Positions 60,911 through 64,000 of a stretch of 64,000 nt of DNA are shown piece by piece. Source of the stretch: Pantoea sp. BAV 3049 (GTDB taxonomy: Bacteria; Pseudomonadota; Gammaproteobacteria; Enterobacterales; Enterobacteriaceae). The notes below the pieces were generated by a model, which saw only the letters and a list, made by a program, of their open reading frames with translations, was not told the DNA's origin and searched no databases. The position numbers were made by a program, and so were the translations under genes. Where the stretch lies: contig NZ_WHOY01000031.1 in assembly GCF_009765445.1 (NCBI RefSeq), positions 3,446,158-3,510,157 on the forward strand, written 5' to 3'. Every line of letters begins with the position of its first letter. The first letter of the stretch is position 1.

Positions 60911-62341
60911 ATGTCGCTGACCACCGTACCCCTTATTCCACTCTTTGCTTCTCAGCAGGCCCTGACTCTGCGGGAAAAACTCTGCGCTACTTTGCGCCAG
61001 CTGATTGCCAGCGGAACGCTGCAAAAGGGTGAGCGACTGCCCTCCTCCCGCCTGCTGGCCGGAGATTTATCACTGTCCAGGGTCACGGTGGAAGCCGCTT
61101 ATGCACAGCTGGAGAGCGAAGGCTACCTGTTACGCCAGACTGGCAAAGGCACTTTCGTGGCTATTGCTTTGCCAGAAGATCGCCGGGTGAAGAAACCCAC
61201 TCAGGCAGCCCTGCCAGTGCTTTCTGCCCGGGGAAAACAGATCGTTGCTACGGGCGGCTGTCATGATCCCCTCTTCCCGCAGGCCTTTGCTGCCGGTTCG
61301 CCAGATCTGCGGGCTTTTCCGCAAAATATCTGGCGTCGTCTGGTTGGGCAGCGCCTGCGCCACTCACCGGAAGAGATGATGCGCTATGGCGATCCACAGG
61401 GATTACCTGAGTTACGTGATGCGGTGTCCCGCTACCTTGGTCAGTCACGCGGAGTACGCTGCAATGCCGCACAGGTGATTATCCTCACCAGTTCGCAGCA
61501 GGCGCTGCAAATGCTGGCAACATTACTGTGCGATCGGGGAGATAGTGTCTGGCTGGAAGAACCTGGCTACAACGGCGCACGTAATGCTTTTATCAGCGCT
61601 GGCGCAGAGGTAAAGGGCATTCCGCTGGACGATCAGGGCGCGGTGCCCGCAGAGGTGTCACCCAAACTGGTGTATCTCACGCCGTCGCATCAGTACCCTA
61701 CCGGCATCACCATGAGCCTGCAGCGTCGCCTGCAGTGGCTGACTTATGCCCGGCGTCAGGGCTTCTGGCTGATTGAAGACGATTACGATAGCGAGTTTTA
61801 CTACGACGAGCAGCCGATGCCCGCACTGCAGGGGCTGGATGAAGACCATCGGGTGCTGTACGTCGGCACCTTTTCCAAAGTGTTGTTCCCTTCCCTGCGG
61901 CTGGCTTATCTGGTGGTGCCGCCGTCGCTGGTAGAAGCCTGTTGCCGTTTGCGCAGCGTGATGGACGGCCACAGCGCGCAGCTGATGCAGGCGGTCACCG
62001 CCGATTTTATTAACAACGGTCATTTTCAGGCGCATTTGCGACTGATGCGTAAACTTTACGCCAGCCGCCGCGATTTGTTGCTGGCAGAACTGGAGAACAA
62101 ACTCGGAAATCGGCTGCTACCGCTCAGCCATAACAGCGGGCTGCAACTTACGGTGACGTTACCACGAGGCGGCGAAGAAAGGTTAACAGGCGAGGCGCTC
62201 AAGGCCGGGCTGATCCTGCCACGATTATCTCCTTTGTGTGCTGCTGAAATAAAGCAGGAGGGCTGGCTGTTGGGGTTCTCCGCCCTGCAGCGGGCGGAGA
62301 TTATTCAGGCCGTAGAGAAACTGGCCCGGTTACGTTACTGA
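60911..62341 (+). CDS. MocR-family (PLP-dependent GntR) regulator
   Basis: The 476-residue protein has an N-terminal GntR winged HTH (about residues 15-85; [23 protein letters not shown]) joined to an aminotransferase-like domain (about 110-476). The PLP Lys is Lys323 in [16 protein letters not shown], and [11 protein letters not shown] is typical of MocR. Such regulators sense PLP and a partner amino compound. The nearby rhodanese gene is the likely target. Its stop overlaps the yfcJ stop by seven bases. Confidence 0.92.
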   Translation: MSLTTVPLIPLFASQQALTLREKLCATLRQLIASGTLQKGERLPSSRLLAGDLSLSRVTVEAAYAQLESEGYLLRQTGKGTFVAIALPEDRRVKKPTQAALPVLSARGKQIVATGGCHDPLFPQAFAAGSPDLRAFPQNIWRRLVGQRLRHSPEEMMRYGDPQGLPELRDAVSRYLGQSRGVRCNAAQVIILTSSQQALQMLATLLCDRGDSVWLEEPGYNGARNAFISAGAEVKGIPLDDQGAVPAEVSPKLVYLTPSHQYPTGITMSLQRRLQWLTYARRQGFWLIEDDYDSEFYYDEQPMPALQGLDEDHRVLYVGTFSKVLFPSLRLAYLVVPPSLVEACCRLRSVMDGHSAQLMQAVTADFINNGHFQAHLRLMRKLYASRRDLLLAELENKLGNRLLPLSHNSGLQLTVTLPRGGEERLTGEALKAGLILPRLSPLCAAEIKQEGWLLGFSALQRAEIIQAVEKLARLRY

Positions 62342-63510
62342 CTTCTGGCGAAATTAAGCGTGACGGCAATGCCCAGCGCCGCACAAGCCGCCCCGGCAAG
62401 ATACACGGAACCATAGCCGAAAGAAGTCGCCAGAATACCGGTCAAGGGTCCGGTAATGCCGTAAGCGATATCCTGGAAAGCCGAGAATCCGCCAAGCGCC
62501 GTACCGCGTACCTGCGGTGCCACACGTTTCACTACTTCCACCCCCAGCGCGGGGAAGACCAGCGAGCAACCTGCGCCAGTCAGGGCAGCGCCCGCCAGCG
62601 CCATTGTGCCATTGGTCGCCAGCCCTAATACCAGCAGCCCTGCCGCCTCAATTGCCAGTGAGAACAGCGCCACCCGCACGCCACCCAGCCGATCCGGCAT
62701 CCAGCCAAAGAAAATACGCATCAGCACAAAGGCCAGCCCGAAGGCGGTCAGAGTATAACCGGCATTTCCCCAATGCTGGCTGGCAAAATAGAGCGTGGTG
62801 AAAGTGCCAATTACAGCAAAACCGGTACCCTGCAATGCCAGAGCAAAACCGGGCGACAGGATCTGACCGACCACTTTCCACAGAGAAGGGCGCTCGCCAC
62901 CATGCGCCGGCACCGGCTTCACCCAGAAGTTAAACAACAGCGCCAGCGCAGGAAGCAGAATGGTGGCGATGCCCATGCCCATAAACCCCCAGTGATCGTG
63001 CAGCAGCAGCCCCAGCGGCGCACCGGCAGCCAGCGCGCCGTAAATCGCCATGCCGTTCCACGACATCACCTTGCCGGAGCGTTTCGGCCCCACCAGCCCC
63101 AAGCCCCAGGTCAGATTCCCGGTCAGCAGCTGGCTTTCACCAAAACCCAGCAGCAGACGTCCCACCACCAGCAGGGCAAATTTCGCCATCACCGGCAGCG
63201 GCAACACGGCCGCCAGTACATAAGCCAGCCCGACCAGCGCACAGACCAGCATGCCCTGCAGGGTTGAACGCCTGGCCCCGCGCTGATCGGCCAGCCTGCC
63301 AGCATAGCCACGGGTCAGCAGCGTGGCGAAAAACTGCACGCCTACCGCCACACCCACCATCACATTATTGAGTCCCAGTTCCTGGTGAACAAACAAGGGG
63401 ATCACCGGCAGCGCGAGGCCTGCGGTGAGATAAGTTAAAAAAACGGCAAAAGAAATACTGGCCAGTGCAGTAGTCGCCTGCACTGGTCGTTGCTGTGTCA
63501 TGGATGACAT
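62335..63510 (-). CDS. yfcJ: MFS transporter YfcJ
   Basis: The 391-residue major-facilitator protein has 12 predicted helices and matches E. coli YfcJ ([62 protein letters not shown] in part). The loop 2-3 motif [15 protein letters not shown] is present. Start at ATG 63510, with AAGGAG 11 bases upstream. The substrate is not known; it may be a multidrug or sugar exporter. It is tail-to-tail with the MocR gene. Confidence 0.93.
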   Translation of the reverse strand: MSSMTQQRPVQATTALASISFAVFLTYLTAGLALPVIPLFVHQELGLNNVMVGVAVGVQFFATLLTRGYAGRLADQRGARRSTLQGMLVCALVGLAYVLAAVLPLPVMAKFALLVVGRLLLGFGESQLLTGNLTWGLGLVGPKRSGKVMSWNGMAIYGALAAGAPLGLLLHDHWGFMGMGIATILLPALALLFNFWVKPVPAHGGERPSLWKVVGQILSPGFALALQGTGFAVIGTFTTLYFASQHWGNAGYTLTAFGLAFVLMRIFFGWMPDRLGGVRVALFSLAIEAAGLLVLGLATNGTMALAGAALTGAGCSLVFPALGVEVVKRVAPQVRGTALGGFSAFQDIAYGITGPLTGILATSFGYGSVYLAGAACAALGIAVTLNFARSQ

Positions 63511-64000
63511 AAGCCACGTAACTCCTTGTTAAAACGTAAGGGCCGCCAGACAAGCGCACCCATCAATACCCATTGCAGGACAACAGGCCGGGTGCGTTGG
63601 ATAACGTTAAACGCTTACGCAACATCGTGACGACGCTGGAGAGAATATTGCCGGAAAGTTTGGCGGAAAGCCGGGAGATCGTCAATCGCGCCCACACCCG
63701 TTGCGCACTTACAAACACAACCACTCTGGCTGAATGGCCTTAAACTTAAGGCAAATTTCAGTCGCTACCGGCTAAAAGAAGGAGAATTACGTAACTCTTC
63801 CACCAGATATCAACCTTCGTTGAGCCTCTTCCGGCCCCAGCGATGCGATAATCCTCACAACTCTGCGATTTTCTGCGCCCCCGCTACAAAAAAAGACGCG
63901 CAAAATGACCCTCTGGCTTTCCTGCATCCGTATACTGTTAAAAATAAACGGCTAAAACAATTAAATTTAACAAAATATAAACATATATTTGATGTAAAAT
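63511..64000. other. Non-coding region to the window end
   Basis: About 490 bp without a convincing gene. The first part is balanced in composition; the last 110 bp are strongly A+T-rich (runs of TTAAATTTAAC-like sequence), suggesting the promoter region of a gene beyond the edge. In E. coli fabB comes next after yfcJ. Confidence 0.45.

Overview
This is a chromosomal window from a gammaproteobacterium of the Enterobacterales. Gene content and order follow the Escherichia coli men-nuo-ackA-pta-hisJQMP-purF-accD-pdxB stretch almost gene for gene. The differences (opgD placed beside elaA, one histidine/LAO-type binding protein, no yfcC/yfcE/yfcG/folX) fit Erwiniaceae (Pantoea/Erwinia-like). The genus is an inference and cannot be fixed from the sequence alone. 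Nearly all genes are intact. No tRNA, rRNA, IS element or CRISPR array was seen.

Layout. 1-8.2 kb: a partial CinA-like gene (yfaY) and the menaquinone operon menF-menD-menH-menB-menC-menE on the minus strand. 8.3-12.7 kb: elaB, an accessory block (a VOC protein, a divergent LysR regulator and the Tat-exported glucan protein opgD), then elaA. 12.8-27.8 kb: the thirteen-gene nuo operon for respiratory complex I (nuoA to nuoN, with nuoC and nuoD fused), minus strand. 27.8-30.3 kb: two long regulatory regions around lrhA. 30.3-35.9 kb: alaA (preceded by a candidate leader peptide), yfbR, yfbS, hxpA, yfbU, yfbV. 36.2-42.7 kb: the acetate pathway genes ackA-pta, then yfcD, yfcF, yfcH and an orphan lipoprotein. 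42.7-52.1 kb: a minus-strand run accD-folC-dedD-cvpA-purF-ubiX-hisJ-hisQ-hisM-hisP, with a PurR operator before cvpA and a sigma54/NtrC control region before hisJ. 52.4-53.4 kb: an A+T-rich two-gene islet. 53.5-63.5 kb: dedA, truA, usg, pdxB, an AraC regulator/EamA exporter pair, flk, a rhodanese/MocR pair and yfcJ.

The best candidate for a little-described system is the islet between accD and dedA. A 212-residue pesticin-type muramidase without a signal peptide overlaps by ATGA a 119-residue exported protein with LprI-like (lysozyme-inhibitor) features. This has the form of a peptidoglycan-hydrolase effector with its periplasmic immunity protein, and it is followed by a perfect 15-bp hairpin. 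Other points worth a second look are the NtrC enhancer pair with a sigma54 promoter on the single histidine-type binding-protein gene, a 17-codon leader ORF coupled to alaA, related palindromes in the spacers of the nuo operon, and three divergent regulator/target pairs (LysR/VOC, AraC/EamA, MocR/rhodanese).
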